Assembly: GCA_016190465.1 (NCBI GenBank)
Contig: JACPQP010000027.1
Coordinates: 1 to 5,620 of the forward strand
Length of the DNA: 5,620 nucleotides
Direction: 5' to 3'
Source of the DNA: Chloroflexota bacterium
Lineage (GTDB): Bacteria > Chloroflexota > UBA6077 > FW602-bin22 > JACPQP01
In this document: in pieces, positions 1 to 5,611 of the stretch
Numbering within the stretch: the stretch's first letter is position 1
Layout: each line of letters begins with the position of its first letter
Notes under the pieces: model-generated
Told to the model about the DNA's origin: nothing
The model's input: the letters and a program-made list of their open reading frames with translations, nothing else
Databases searched by the model: none
Position numbers and translations under genes: made by a program

Positions 1-374
1 CGGAATGGCGGGCCAGGGGACCTAACCCCCTCGCCCCCTTCCCGGCGCGGGAAGGGGGATGCCGGCTCCCCCTCTCCGACGCGGGGAGGGGGATGCCGGC
101 TCCCCCTCCCCGACACGGAGAGGGGGTCAGGAAGTGAACTTCCGTCGCCGGCGCCGCTCGCGTCTTCTGAGGCGCCCGGGCTCTCGGGTGGCGGCGTCGC
201 CGGGTCCCGCCAGGTGAGAACGATGTACCGGCCGAGACGATTGTCCCGCAGCTCCCGACGATAGGCCTGGACCGGCCACGGCGTGGTGAAGCACTCTCGC
301 TCCACCCGGGTCACCTGGTCGAGATCCTCCAGGCGCATCGGTCGTACGGTGTATGGCACGTTCTCAGCCTTCAC
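1..374 (-). CDS. rimI: Ribosomal protein alanine N-acetyltransferase RimI (GNAT), partial, with an in-frame repeat-derived segment
   Basis: Not in the supplied gene predictions because it runs off the left edge; found by reading the minus strand. It starts with GTG at 374-372, overlapping the tsaB TGA by 4 nt (GTGA), and stays open for 124 codons to position 1. Residues 9-53 look like the RimI N-terminus: a VRPMRLEDLDQV strand and helix, then ERECFTTPWP, an RRELRDN helix and RYIVL, the second strand of the GNAT fold. The family acetylates the N-terminal alanine of ribosomal protein S18 using acetyl-CoA. After RYIVL one expects the next strand within a few to some tens of residues. Instead there are about 25 Pro/Ala/Gly/Ser-rich residues (54-78) and then at least 40 residues translated from GC-rich hairpin repeats. 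The acetyl-CoA-binding motif would lie beyond the window. Last gene of the tsaE-tsaB-rimI operon. Identity is fairly sure; whether the gene is intact further left cannot be seen. Confidence 0.8.
   Translation of the reverse strand, partial: MKAENVPYTVRPMRLEDLDQVTRVERECFTTPWPVQAYRRELRDNRLGRYIVLTWRDPATPPPESPGASEDASGAGDGSSLPDPLSVSGRGSRHPPPRVGEGEPASPFPRREGGEGVRSPGPPF
31..133. repeat. Three tandem GC-rich hairpin units inside rimI
   Basis: Three consecutive units of about 34 nt (31-65, 66-99, 100-133), each an inverted repeat of C-rich and G-rich arms; units 1 and 2 end in GATGCCGG. Unit 1 has a perfect 10-bp stem, 34-43 with 49-58, around GGCGC. Unit 2 reads CTCCCCCTCTCCGAC then GCGGGGAGGGGGATGCCGG; unit 3 differs from it at a few positions and decays at its end. 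Next to unit 3 a small palindrome, GGAAGTGAACTTCC (130-143), may mark a boundary. All of this falls inside the open frame of rimI. The arms resemble the single hairpin at 1876-1898, so both probably belong to one dispersed family. Confidence 0.8.
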
Positions 375-1132
375 CCCTGCCCTTGTTCCTGAGCATGGGC
401 CTGAGCATGGTCCCACGCGGTAGGAGAGGGGAAGTTTGGTGTGGCGGCGGTGGCCAGGGTTACGGGGGGCCGCCGCAGGTAGATGGGTTGCAGGGTCGCG
501 ATGTCGTCGATCCGGCCGGCGGTGATCCGCTGCCATCCCAGATCGGCCAGGTATCCCGCGCGACGCACCCGCATGGCCGACGAGGGAAAGATCGCCAGCT
601 CGCCAAGACCGCGATCGAGCGCATCGCGCCACGCGCCGCGGATCTCGCCGCAGATCACCTGTGGCGCGCGGATCGAGTCGATCACGTCGTCAAGCGCCGC
701 GATCCGTGGTGCCTCGCGCTCCACGACCGCACCTGCCCGCTCGCCGGGGAGGTAGAGCGCGGTGCAGAGCTGCCCGCGGCCGGCATCCAGCAGCGGCCGG
801 ATCGGCAGCCGGGCCAGCGTGAAGGCGGCCGCGGCCGCCTCCAGGGTGCCGATGCCCACGAGCGGAAGCCCCAGCGCAAACGCCAGACACTTGGCGGTCG
901 TCAGGCCGACGCGCAGGCCGTTGAAGCTCCCTGGACCGATCGCCACGGCGACTCCGGTGAGCTCGCGGCGTCCGATGCCCGCGCGAGCGAGGAGGTGGTG
1001 CACCTCGGGGAGCAACTCCCGGGTGTGGTTCCGCTCGGTGTGCCACGTCACCTCGGCCCGAACGGCCGCCGCCCGCTCGTCGAACAGGGCGACACTGGCG
1101 ATCTCGGTGGAGGTGTCTATCGCCATCAGCAC
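371..1132 (-). CDS. tsaB: tRNA threonylcarbamoyladenosine biosynthesis protein TsaB
   Basis: TsaB is the ASKHA-fold partner of TsaD. With TsaE it forms the bacterial complex that transfers threonylcarbamoyl from TC-AMP to A37 of ANN-decoding tRNAs, giving t6A, in the cytoplasm. The 253 residues begin with the family's MAIDTSTEIASVAL strand-turn; ERNHTRELLPEVHHLL is the dimer-helix region (33-48); AIGPGSFNGLRVG (64-76) is the signature, with Asn where many homologues have Thr; a GIGTLEA segment follows (94-99). The C-terminus has the usual LQPIYLRRPP (214-223), then a short Ala/Gln-rich tail. The start is GTG at 1132-1130, because GGGAGGGAG lies just upstream with about 9 nt spacing; the in-frame ATG at 1126 is a less well spaced alternative. 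It is 18 bp downstream of tsaE and overlaps rimI by 4 nt, so the three are probably translated from one mRNA. Confidence 0.95.
   Translation of the reverse strand: MLMAIDTSTEIASVALFDERAAAVRAEVTWHTERNHTRELLPEVHHLLARAGIGRRELTGVAVAIGPGSFNGLRVGLTTAKCLAFALGLPLVGIGTLEAAAAAFTLARLPIRPLLDAGRGQLCTALYLPGERAGAVVEREAPRIAALDDVIDSIRAPQVICGEIRGAWRDALDRGLGELAIFPSSAMRVRRAGYLADLGWQRITAGRIDDIATLQPIYLRRPPVTLATAATPNFPSPTAWDHAQAHAQEQGQG
388..411. repeat. 12-bp tandem duplication at the 3' end of tsaB
   Basis: CCTGAGCATGGG (388-399) is followed directly by CCTGAGCATGGT (400-411), 11 of 12 bases identical. On the coding strand this yields repeated His-Ala-Gln-type residues in the nonconserved TsaB tail (about residues 242-249). 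Probably a slippage duplication with little functional weight. Confidence 0.6.
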
Positions 1133-1150
1133 CGCTGGCTCCCTCCCAAC

Positions 1151-1726
1151 TTACTTCATGGCGAGCGCCTGGCGGATCGCCCCGAGCCGATCGCGCGAGC
1201 GCGCCCCGTGCGCACAGAGTGTCAGTCGTCGCCGGTTTCCGACGATCTCGTCTCCCACGATCCGGTTGCGGACGAGGTCGCTCTCATTCAGATCGCCCAG
1301 ATCGCCCAGATCGCCGGTCAGACTGGCGATCTGAATGATGACGTCGAGATGGTCGAGCGGGAAGGCGTCGGCGGCTCGCTCCGGCCACTCGACGAGGCAG
1401 ACGGCTCGCTCGTCGAGGTACTCTTCGAGGCCGAACTGCCAGGCCTCGTCCGCGCCCGAGATGCGATACAGGTCGAGGTGGTAGACCACCGGCCGGCCGG
1501 TTCCCGGCGCCGGACGGTACTCGTTGGCGAGGGTGAAGCTCGGACTGGTGACCGGGCCGAGTGCGCCAAGCCCTCGGACGAGCCCCTGAGCAAACGTCGT
1601 CTTTCCCGCACCCAGCGGCCCTTTCAACAGCACAATGTCCCCTGGCTGGAGCAGCCGTCCAATCTGTTCACCCAGGCCAATGGTCGCCTCGGCGCTCGCG
1701 GACTCACAGGTCAGACATTCCCTCAC
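1151..1726 (-). CDS. tsaE: tRNA threonylcarbamoyladenosine biosynthesis ATPase TsaE
   Basis: TsaE is the P-loop ATPase that binds the TsaD-TsaB dimer and drives the catalytic cycle of t6A synthesis. With a GTG start at 1726-1724 it has 191 residues. Visible are LQPGDIVLLKGPLGAGKTT with Walker A at 36-44 (Lys42), SPSFTL (61-66, switch-like region), YHLDLYRI (82-89, acidic Asp85) and VEWPER (112-117), all in family order. The start is chosen because the usual family N-terminus is about 27 residues before PGD. No good Shine-Dalgarno precedes it, and an in-frame GTG at 1771 is possible. The open frame continues to 1939, but that part is non-family sequence running through a hairpin repeat. The protein is some 30 residues longer than the typical 150-160: between HLDVII and RRRLTLCAHG (about residues 131-165) lies an atypical segment containing GDLGDLGDL, encoded by a palindromic tandem repeat. 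Conserved motifs are intact, so it is probably functional. Confidence 0.93.
   Translation of the reverse strand: MRECLTCESASAEATIGLGEQIGRLLQPGDIVLLKGPLGAGKTTFAQGLVRGLGALGPVTSPSFTLANEYRPAPGTGRPVVYHLDLYRISGADEAWQFGLEEYLDERAVCLVEWPERAADAFPLDHLDVIIQIASLTGDLGDLGDLNESDLVRNRIVGDEIVGNRRRLTLCAHGARSRDRLGAIRQALAMK
1284..1338. repeat. Palindromic segment with three 9-bp tandem units inside tsaE
   Basis: CAGATCGCC occurs three times head to tail (1289-1297, 1298-1306, 1307-1315) and once inverted, as GGCGATCTG (1325-1333). The outer copy plus flank gives perfect 14-bp inverted arms, 1284-1297 and 1325-1338. The inner copy gives an imperfect palindrome, 1307-1333, centred on 1320 with one mismatched pair. 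Because the unit is 9 bp, each adds three codons (Gly-Asp-Leu on the tsaE strand), keeping the frame. It lies between conserved TsaE strands. Confidence 0.85.
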
Positions 1727-1792
1727 TGACCGTGCCGTCGGCTGACGATGACGTGCCGGATCCGTGTACACCGAAGCCACTCCGCGAGCTTG

Positions 1793-1820
1793 ATTATACA
1801 CTATCGACCGCAAGGCGGAA
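1793..1820 (-). promoter_or_regulatory. Candidate sigma-70 promoter for tsaE-tsaB-rimI
   Basis: On the minus strand a perfect TATAAT lies at 1798-1793, in an AT-rich pocket unlike the GC-rich surroundings. The best -35 with acceptable spacing (16 bp) is TTCCGC at 1820-1815, only a partial match. The transcript would start near 1786, leaving a leader of about 60 nt before the GTG at 1726. The -10 is convincing, the -35 is not. Confidence 0.45.
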
Positions 1821-1862
1821 GCCAACCACTGGTTGCACAATCGGGGCCAGAGGCCGGAGACG

Positions 1863-1901
1863 CCCTCACCCCTCGCCCCTCTCCCGCGGGGAGAGGGGTA
1901 C
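1863..1901. repeat. Intergenic GC-rich hairpin repeat upstream of the SDR gene
   Basis: In the divergent gap 1727-1975, CCCCTCTCCC (1876-1885), loop GCG and GGGAGAGGGG (1889-1898) form a perfect 10-bp stem, preceded by CCCTCACCCCTCG. This is the general layout of GC-rich dispersed repeats common in high-GC genomes and matches the arms of the rimI units. No T-tract follows on either strand, so it is not an obvious rho-independent terminator. The rest of this gap shows the tsaE promoter candidate and the SDR ribosome binding site only. Confidence 0.7.
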
Positions 1902-1975
1902 TGGACGAATTCACCCGCTGGCGGTACGCTTAGCGACATCAGCGGTCAGAGAACTGTTGGGAGGGTGAAGAAGCC

Positions 1976-2854
1976 TTGGGTACGCTGGACGGGAAGCGAG
2001 TGCTGGTGACCGGCGCGGGGACCGGGATCGGCCAGGGGATCGCGCGGGAGATGGGACGGCAGGGGGCCGACGTGGTCTTGCACTACATGCACAGCGAGCG
2101 GGGAGCCCGGGAGGCGGTGGAGGAGCTCGCCCAGGGTGGCGCCCGGGCCCTGGCGATCCGCGGTGACCTGGCGGAGGTTGCCGAGTGTCGGCGGGTCGTC
2201 GACGAGGCCATCGCGTTCCTTGGGGGCATCGACATTCTGGTCAACAACTCCGGCGTGACGCGGACGGTGGACTTCCTCGAATCGACCGAGGAGGTCTACA
2301 ACGAGGTGTTCAACATCAACATCCGCGGCTACTACTTCTGTGCCCAGCAAGCAGCCCGGGCGATGCTCAGTAGGTATCAGAAAGTTGTTGATGGTTTTGG
2401 GGACACCCCAAACCCCGCCAGGACGGGCTCCGCCCTTCCTGGACCTTCCCGGGACGCAGGTGAACTTTCCGAGACCTACTTCGGCCGAGGTGGCTCGATC
2501 ATCAATCTGACGTCCGTCCACGGGTTTGCTGGCTATGCCGGCCACGCGGCCTACGCCGCCACCAAGGGGGCGATCATTGCCTTCACCCGCGAGCTGGCGA
2601 TCGAGCTTGCCCCCCATCGTATCCGCGTCAACGCGATTGGCCCCGGCCTCATCGAGGTGCCCCGCTACTTCGCGACGATGCCCGACTATACCCGCGAGAA
2701 GGGCGACCGGCTAGTGCCCTGGGGCCGGGTGGGGCTGCCCATCGACGTCGCGCAGACCGCCGTCTTTCTGGCGTCGGATGCCGCCGACTTCATCACTGGC
2801 CAGGTGCTCTATGTGGACGGTGGGACAACCGCGCGTCTCGCTCTGCGATTGTGA
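1976..2854 (+). CDS. Short-chain dehydrogenase/reductase (SDR) with an in-frame 38-residue element insertion
   Basis: Classical SDR oxidoreductase acting with NAD(P)(H); substrate not predictable, general resemblance to FabG and glucose-1-dehydrogenase types. Start TTG at 1976, with GGGAGGG at 1959-1965 about 10 nt upstream; the protein then opens, as usual, with LDGKRVLVTG. Seen: TGAGTGIG cofactor loop (12-19), Asp64 (GDL), NNSG (90-93), Asn115 on helix 4, catalytic Ser180, Tyr193 and Lys197 (YAATK), PG (223-224), and the C-terminal ITGQVLYVDGG strand. The end of strand 2 (HYMHSERGA) lacks the Asp typical of NAD-specific members, so NADP(H) is somewhat favoured. The ORF has 292 residues; residues 132-169 are translated from the repeat at 2369-2480 plus its target duplication. 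Without them a normal 254-residue SDR remains, joining ARAML directly to GRGGSIINLTS. The insert is in the loop between helix 4 and the Ser-bearing strand, so folding may be tolerated; activity is unproven. It stands alone, since a strong promoter for the next gene follows it. Confidence 0.93.
   Translation: MGTLDGKRVLVTGAGTGIGQGIAREMGRQGADVVLHYMHSERGAREAVEELAQGGARALAIRGDLAEVAECRRVVDEAIAFLGGIDILVNNSGVTRTVDFLESTEEVYNEVFNINIRGYYFCAQQAARAMLSRYQKVVDGFGDTPNPARTGSALPGPSRDAGELSETYFGRGGSIINLTSVHGFAGYAGHAAYAATKGAIIAFTRELAIELAPHRIRVNAIGPGLIEVPRYFATMPDYTREKGDRLVPWGRVGLPIDVAQTAVFLASDAADFITGQVLYVDGGTTARLALRL
2369..2480 (+). mobile_element. 112-bp MITE-like palindromic element, copy 1, inside the SDR gene
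   Basis: It begins AGTAGGTATCAG and ends GAGACCTACT. Terminal inverted repeats are 2369-2386 and 2463-2480, 16 of 18 paired. The flanks are TC on both sides (2367-2368, 2481-2482), consistent with a 2-bp target duplication. It matches copy 2 (5500-5611) in 109 of 112 bases, differing at 2381 (A/G), 2387 (G/T) and 2449 (C/T), with no indels. Internal hairpins: TTTGGGG/CCCCAAA around ACA (2396-2412), and 2418-2442 with CCAGGA/TCCTGG and GGGC/GCCC stems. No transposase could fit, so any mobility would need an enzyme supplied elsewhere. Element plus duplication is 114 bp, a multiple of three, and the frame used here has no stop. Confidence 0.88.
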
Positions 2855-2865
2855 GAGTGATTTAT

Positions 2866-2894
2866 TTGACACTTCTCTGACCGGCTCTTATAAT
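2866..2894 (+). promoter_or_regulatory. Consensus sigma-70 promoter for pgpH-ybeY
   Basis: TTGACA (2866-2871), a 17-bp spacer, and TATAAT (2889-2894): a perfect match to the housekeeping consensus, lying 11 bp after the SDR stop codon. The predicted start of transcription, about 2901, leaves a leader of only about 10 nt before the GTG at 2911, with the GGAG of the ribosome binding site (2901-2904) at the very 5' end of the mRNA. Confidence 0.88.
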
Positions 2895-2910
2895 CCGGGC
2901 GGAGCGATCA

Positions 2911-5034
2911 GTGAGAATCGTCGCCTTTCTTGGTGGGGCGTCCATCCAATGGGGCCGGCTGGTTCGGTCCGGTGCGTTCCTGGCCGCGCTCGTCGCTGGG
3001 CTCACGCTGGTGCTCACCTTCCAGTTCCTCCCCACCCGGTACAACCTGAACGAGGGCGACGTCAGCGTCTACACGATCAAGTCGCCCCAGAAGGTGACCT
3101 TTGTCAGCCACGTCCGCACGCAGGAAGAGCGTCAGCGCGCCGCGCTAGCCGTGGCGGACGTGTACCGCCTGCTCCCGGAGGTGGCCGAGGAGCAGCGGCG
3201 AGCCGCCAGCGACGCCTTCCAGCAGATCGGCGAGATTCGCCTGAGCAGCGCGCCGCTGGAGGTGAAGCGCGACCGGCTGCGCAAGCTGCCGAATCTGGTG
3301 ACACCGCTGGCGGTGCTCGACCACGTGCTCGACTTCGACGAGACGTCCTGGCAGGCGGTCTCGGGGGACGTGCTCCGGGTCCTGGACCGGTTGATGCTGA
3401 ACCGCATCACCGAGAAGCAGTTGGGCGACACGCTCGCCAGTATCCCCGCTTACGTGGATCCCGGACTCTCCGATCGCCAGGCCGCCGTGGTCAGCCAGCT
3501 CACGCGCAGCTTCGTCAAGACGAACTACGCGGTCGATGCCGACGCGACGGCGCGGGCGCGGCGGGAGGCGATGGAGCGCGTCGAGCCGGTGCGCGTGACG
3601 ATCGAGCGGGGTGAGACTATCGTGCGGGACGGGGCCGTCGTTCGCGCGGTCGACCTGGAGAGGCTGGAGGCGGCCGGTCTCCGCAACCCGGCTATCCGGT
3701 GGACGGATTTCGCGGGCGTCTTCCTGCTCCTCCTGAGTATGGCCTGCGGCTACGTGTTCTACCTCTATCGCCTGCACCCCACCGTCGTCGACCATCCCAG
3801 CCGGTTGCTGCTGCTGGCCCTGCTTCTCATCCTGACGGTGCTCGCCGCCAAGGTACTCGTCTGGGGACGTGACGTGAACACCGTTTACGCCTACGCCTTT
3901 CCCACGGCCGCGACTTCGATGGTCATCGCCGTGCTCCTCGGGACCGAGGTGGCCGTGGGCTCGACGCTGCTCCTGGCGGTGTCGCTCGGGCTGATGACAA
4001 CCTCCCCGTTCGAGCTGACCCTGATGACGCTGGCCGGCGGCCTCATCGGGATCGTCGGCGTGCAGCGCGTGGAACGCGTCAGCGCGCTGTTTCAGGCCAG
4101 CTTGCTCGTGGCAGCCGCTAACGCCGCCGTCATCCTGGGCTTCCAGTTGTTCGTCGGCGAGCCCGACTCGCAACGTCTCCTGATGCTGGCCCTGGCAGCG
4201 GTGGGGAATGGGGTACTGGCGGGAGTAGTGACCGCCGGATCAGTGTCGCTCCTCGGCCACCCGCTTGCCATCAACCTCTTTGGCATCAGCACGACGATGA
4301 GCTTGCTCGAGTTGGCGCACCCCAGCCAGCCGGTCTTCCGCCGGTTGCTCATCGAGGCGCCCGGAACCTACCACCACAGCGTCGTCGTGGCGAACCTGGC
4401 GGAGCGCGCGGCCGAGGCGATCGGGGCGGATTCCCTGCTGGTCCGGATCGGCTCGTACTACCACGACGTCGGCAAGCTGACGCGGCCGTACATGTTCATC
4501 GAGAATCAGATGGATGGCCAGAACATCCACGACCAGCTCGACCCGCTGACGAGCGCGCGTCTGATCATCGCCCACGTCACCGACGGCCTGGAGATCGCCC
4601 GCCAGCACGGACTGCCGCCGCAGATCCGGTCGGTCATCGTCGAGCACCAGGGGACGTGTCTGGTCAAGTTCTTCTATCGCCAGGCGTGCCGGGGCGCTGA
4701 GCAGAAGGTGGACGAGGGGCCTTTCCGCTACTCGGGGCCGCGCCCCCAGTCCCGCGAATCGGCCATCGTGATGCTCGCCGACGGGGCCGAGGCGACTGTC
4801 CGGGCGAGCGGCGACCATTCCCCGGAGGCGATCGCCGCGATCGTCGAGCGCATCGTGCAGGATCGGCTGCAAGATCACCAGCTTGACGACTGCGATCTGA
4901 CTCTGCGCGACCTGGAGCGGGTCAAGCGCACGTTCGTGAACGTGCTCCAGGGGATCTATCACCCCCGGATCGAGTATCCGCCACCAGTGGCGCTGCCCGA
5001 GCCACTGCCAACCGCCGTTGGCGAGGCCCCGTGA
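2911..5034 (+). CDS. pgpH: 7TM-HD family membrane phosphohydrolase, PgpH-type c-di-AMP phosphodiesterase
   Basis: Family members such as Listeria PgpH hydrolyse cyclic di-AMP to pApA with a cytoplasmic metal-dependent HD domain. The 707 residues, close to family length, show an N-terminal membrane anchor (about 22-40), a large extracytoplasmic 7TMR-HDED domain (about 41-265), a block of roughly seven hydrophobic helices (266-447), and the HD domain (about 475-685). Metal-site candidates: His488/His489 in PGTYHHS, His518-Asp519 in YYHDVGK, His555 in IIAHVTDG, His579 in VEHQGT and Asp624 in LADGAEA. The EHQGT motif has Gln where Firmicutes proteins often have a second His. A Pro-rich tail ends the protein. 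GTG start at 2911 with GGAG 6 nt upstream. It is followed after 1 bp by ybeY, a common partner in this neighbourhood (phoH-yqfF-ybeY-dgkA-era in other bacteria). Substrate is inferred from the family only. Confidence 0.92.
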   Translation: MRIVAFLGGASIQWGRLVRSGAFLAALVAGLTLVLTFQFLPTRYNLNEGDVSVYTIKSPQKVTFVSHVRTQEERQRAALAVADVYRLLPEVAEEQRRAASDAFQQIGEIRLSSAPLEVKRDRLRKLPNLVTPLAVLDHVLDFDETSWQAVSGDVLRVLDRLMLNRITEKQLGDTLASIPAYVDPGLSDRQAAVVSQLTRSFVKTNYAVDADATARARREAMERVEPVRVTIERGETIVRDGAVVRAVDLERLEAAGLRNPAIRWTDFAGVFLLLLSMACGYVFYLYRLHPTVVDHPSRLLLLALLLILTVLAAKVLVWGRDVNTVYAYAFPTAATSMVIAVLLGTEVAVGSTLLLAVSLGLMTTSPFELTLMTLAGGLIGIVGVQRVERVSALFQASLLVAAANAAVILGFQLFVGEPDSQRLLMLALAAVGNGVLAGVVTAGSVSLLGHPLAINLFGISTTMSLLELAHPSQPVFRRLLIEAPGTYHHSVVVANLAERAAEAIGADSLLVRIGSYYHDVGKLTRPYMFIENQMDGQNIHDQLDPLTSARLIIAHVTDGLEIARQHGLPPQIRSVIVEHQGTCLVKFFYRQACRGAEQKVDEGPFRYSGPRPQSRESAIVMLADGAEATVRASGDHSPEAIAAIVERIVQDRLQDHQLDDCDLTLRDLERVKRTFVNVLQGIYHPRIEYPPPVALPEPLPTAVGEAP

Positions 5035-5035
5035 G

Positions 5036-5500
5036 GTGGCACTGCGCTTGCGCCTGGCGACCGACGTCGATCCCCAATTCGCTGAGCAGGTGTCCCCACG
5101 GCAGTTGGAACAGAGCATCCGGCGGGTGCTGACCGCCGAAGGTGTGGGCGGCCTAGTCGAGATCGGGCTGACGGTCACTGACGACGACGGCATCCGGGCG
5201 CTGAATCGCGAATACCGGGGCCTCGACGCGCCAACCGATGTCCTCTCGTTTCCGCTGGAGGGTGGGACCGGAGAGTTCGTGACGCCAGCGGGTCAGGCAC
5301 GCCAGTTGGGAGACGTGGTGATCTCCTATCCCCGGGCCGAGGCGCAGGCTGGCGAGTACGGCCACTCGCGGGAGCGTGAGCTGGCCTACCTGGCCGTTCA
5401 CGGTGTGCTCCATCTGCTGGGGTACGACCACGAGACGGAGGCCGATCGCGCCCGGATGCGCGAGCGCGAGGAGGCGGCGCTCCACGACTTGCCGCGCTAA
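5036..5500 (+). CDS. ybeY: Endoribonuclease YbeY, rRNA maturation factor
   Basis: YbeY is a zinc-dependent RNase needed for 16S rRNA 3'-end maturation and 70S ribosome quality control. With GTG at 5036 it has 154 residues, normal for the family. Seen: LNREYRGLDAPTDVLSFPLE (about 56-75), LGDVVIS (91-97), and the zinc motif HGVLHLLGYDH with His122, His126 and His132. The start is chosen because GAGG (5023-5026) lies 9 nt upstream and the protein then begins, as usual, with a short beta strand. An in-frame TTG at 5018, inside pgpH, would add six residues but has no ribosome binding site. It lies 1 bp after the pgpH stop, so translational coupling is likely. The stop TAA (5498-5500) takes its last base from a repeat element; the inferred pre-insertion stop is TAG at the same place, so the protein is unaltered. 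Confidence 0.96.
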   Translation: MALRLRLATDVDPQFAEQVSPRQLEQSIRRVLTAEGVGGLVEIGLTVTDDDGIRALNREYRGLDAPTDVLSFPLEGGTGEFVTPAGQARQLGDVVISYPRAEAQAGEYGHSRERELAYLAVHGVLHLLGYDHETEADRARMREREEAALHDLPR

Positions 5501-5611
5501 GTAGGTATCAGGAAGTTTTTGATGGTTTTGGGGACACCCCAAACCCCGCCAGGACGGGCTCCGCCCTTCCTGGACCTTCTCGGGACGCAGGTGAACTTTC
5601 CGAGACCTACT
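5500..5611 (+). mobile_element. 112-bp MITE-like palindromic element, copy 2, in the ybeY stop codon
   Basis: Same orientation as copy 1 and 97% identical to it, with no indels. Terminal inverted repeats are 5500-5517 and 5594-5611, 15 of 18 paired. Flanks are TA on both sides (5498-5499, 5612-5613), again a candidate 2-bp duplication. Hairpins correspond to 5527-5543 and 5549-5573. No T-tract follows the stems, so a terminator role is not evident, though it would be transcribed as a structured 3' segment of the pgpH-ybeY mRNA. Only 9 bases remain after it in the window. Confidence 0.87.

Noticed and set aside
31..133. CRISPR-like array
   Set aside because: The units abut with no unique spacers, are themselves full inverted repeats, and lie within a coding frame.
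353..1729. 458-codon plus-strand open frame opposite tsaB and tsaE
   Set aside because: It is antisense to two clearly recognised genes, shows no family motif, and long opposite-strand frames are normal in GC-rich coding DNA.
1902..1930. Possible SDR promoter TGGACG - 17 bp - TACGCT
   Set aside because: Only weak matches to both hexamers in a GC-rich region; not distinguishable from chance.
1727..1939. N-terminal extension of TsaE to position 1939
   Set aside because: The extra residues translate a hairpin repeat and a likely promoter, and TsaE proteins start near the GTG at 1726.
1946..2617. Minus-strand 223-codon frame across the SDR gene and element, as a possible element-encoded protein
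   Set aside because: It extends far beyond the element into SDR codons and has no family motif; the element alone is too short for a transposase.
3145..5193. Long minus-strand open frames (342 and 317 codons) opposite pgpH and ybeY
   Set aside because: Compositional shadows rich in His/Arg/Asp with no recognisable domains, fully covered by convincing plus-strand genes.
5527..5573. Rho-independent terminator after ybeY
   Set aside because: The stems are good, but no T-tract follows, and the same sequence is found inside the SDR gene, where strong termination would prevent expression.
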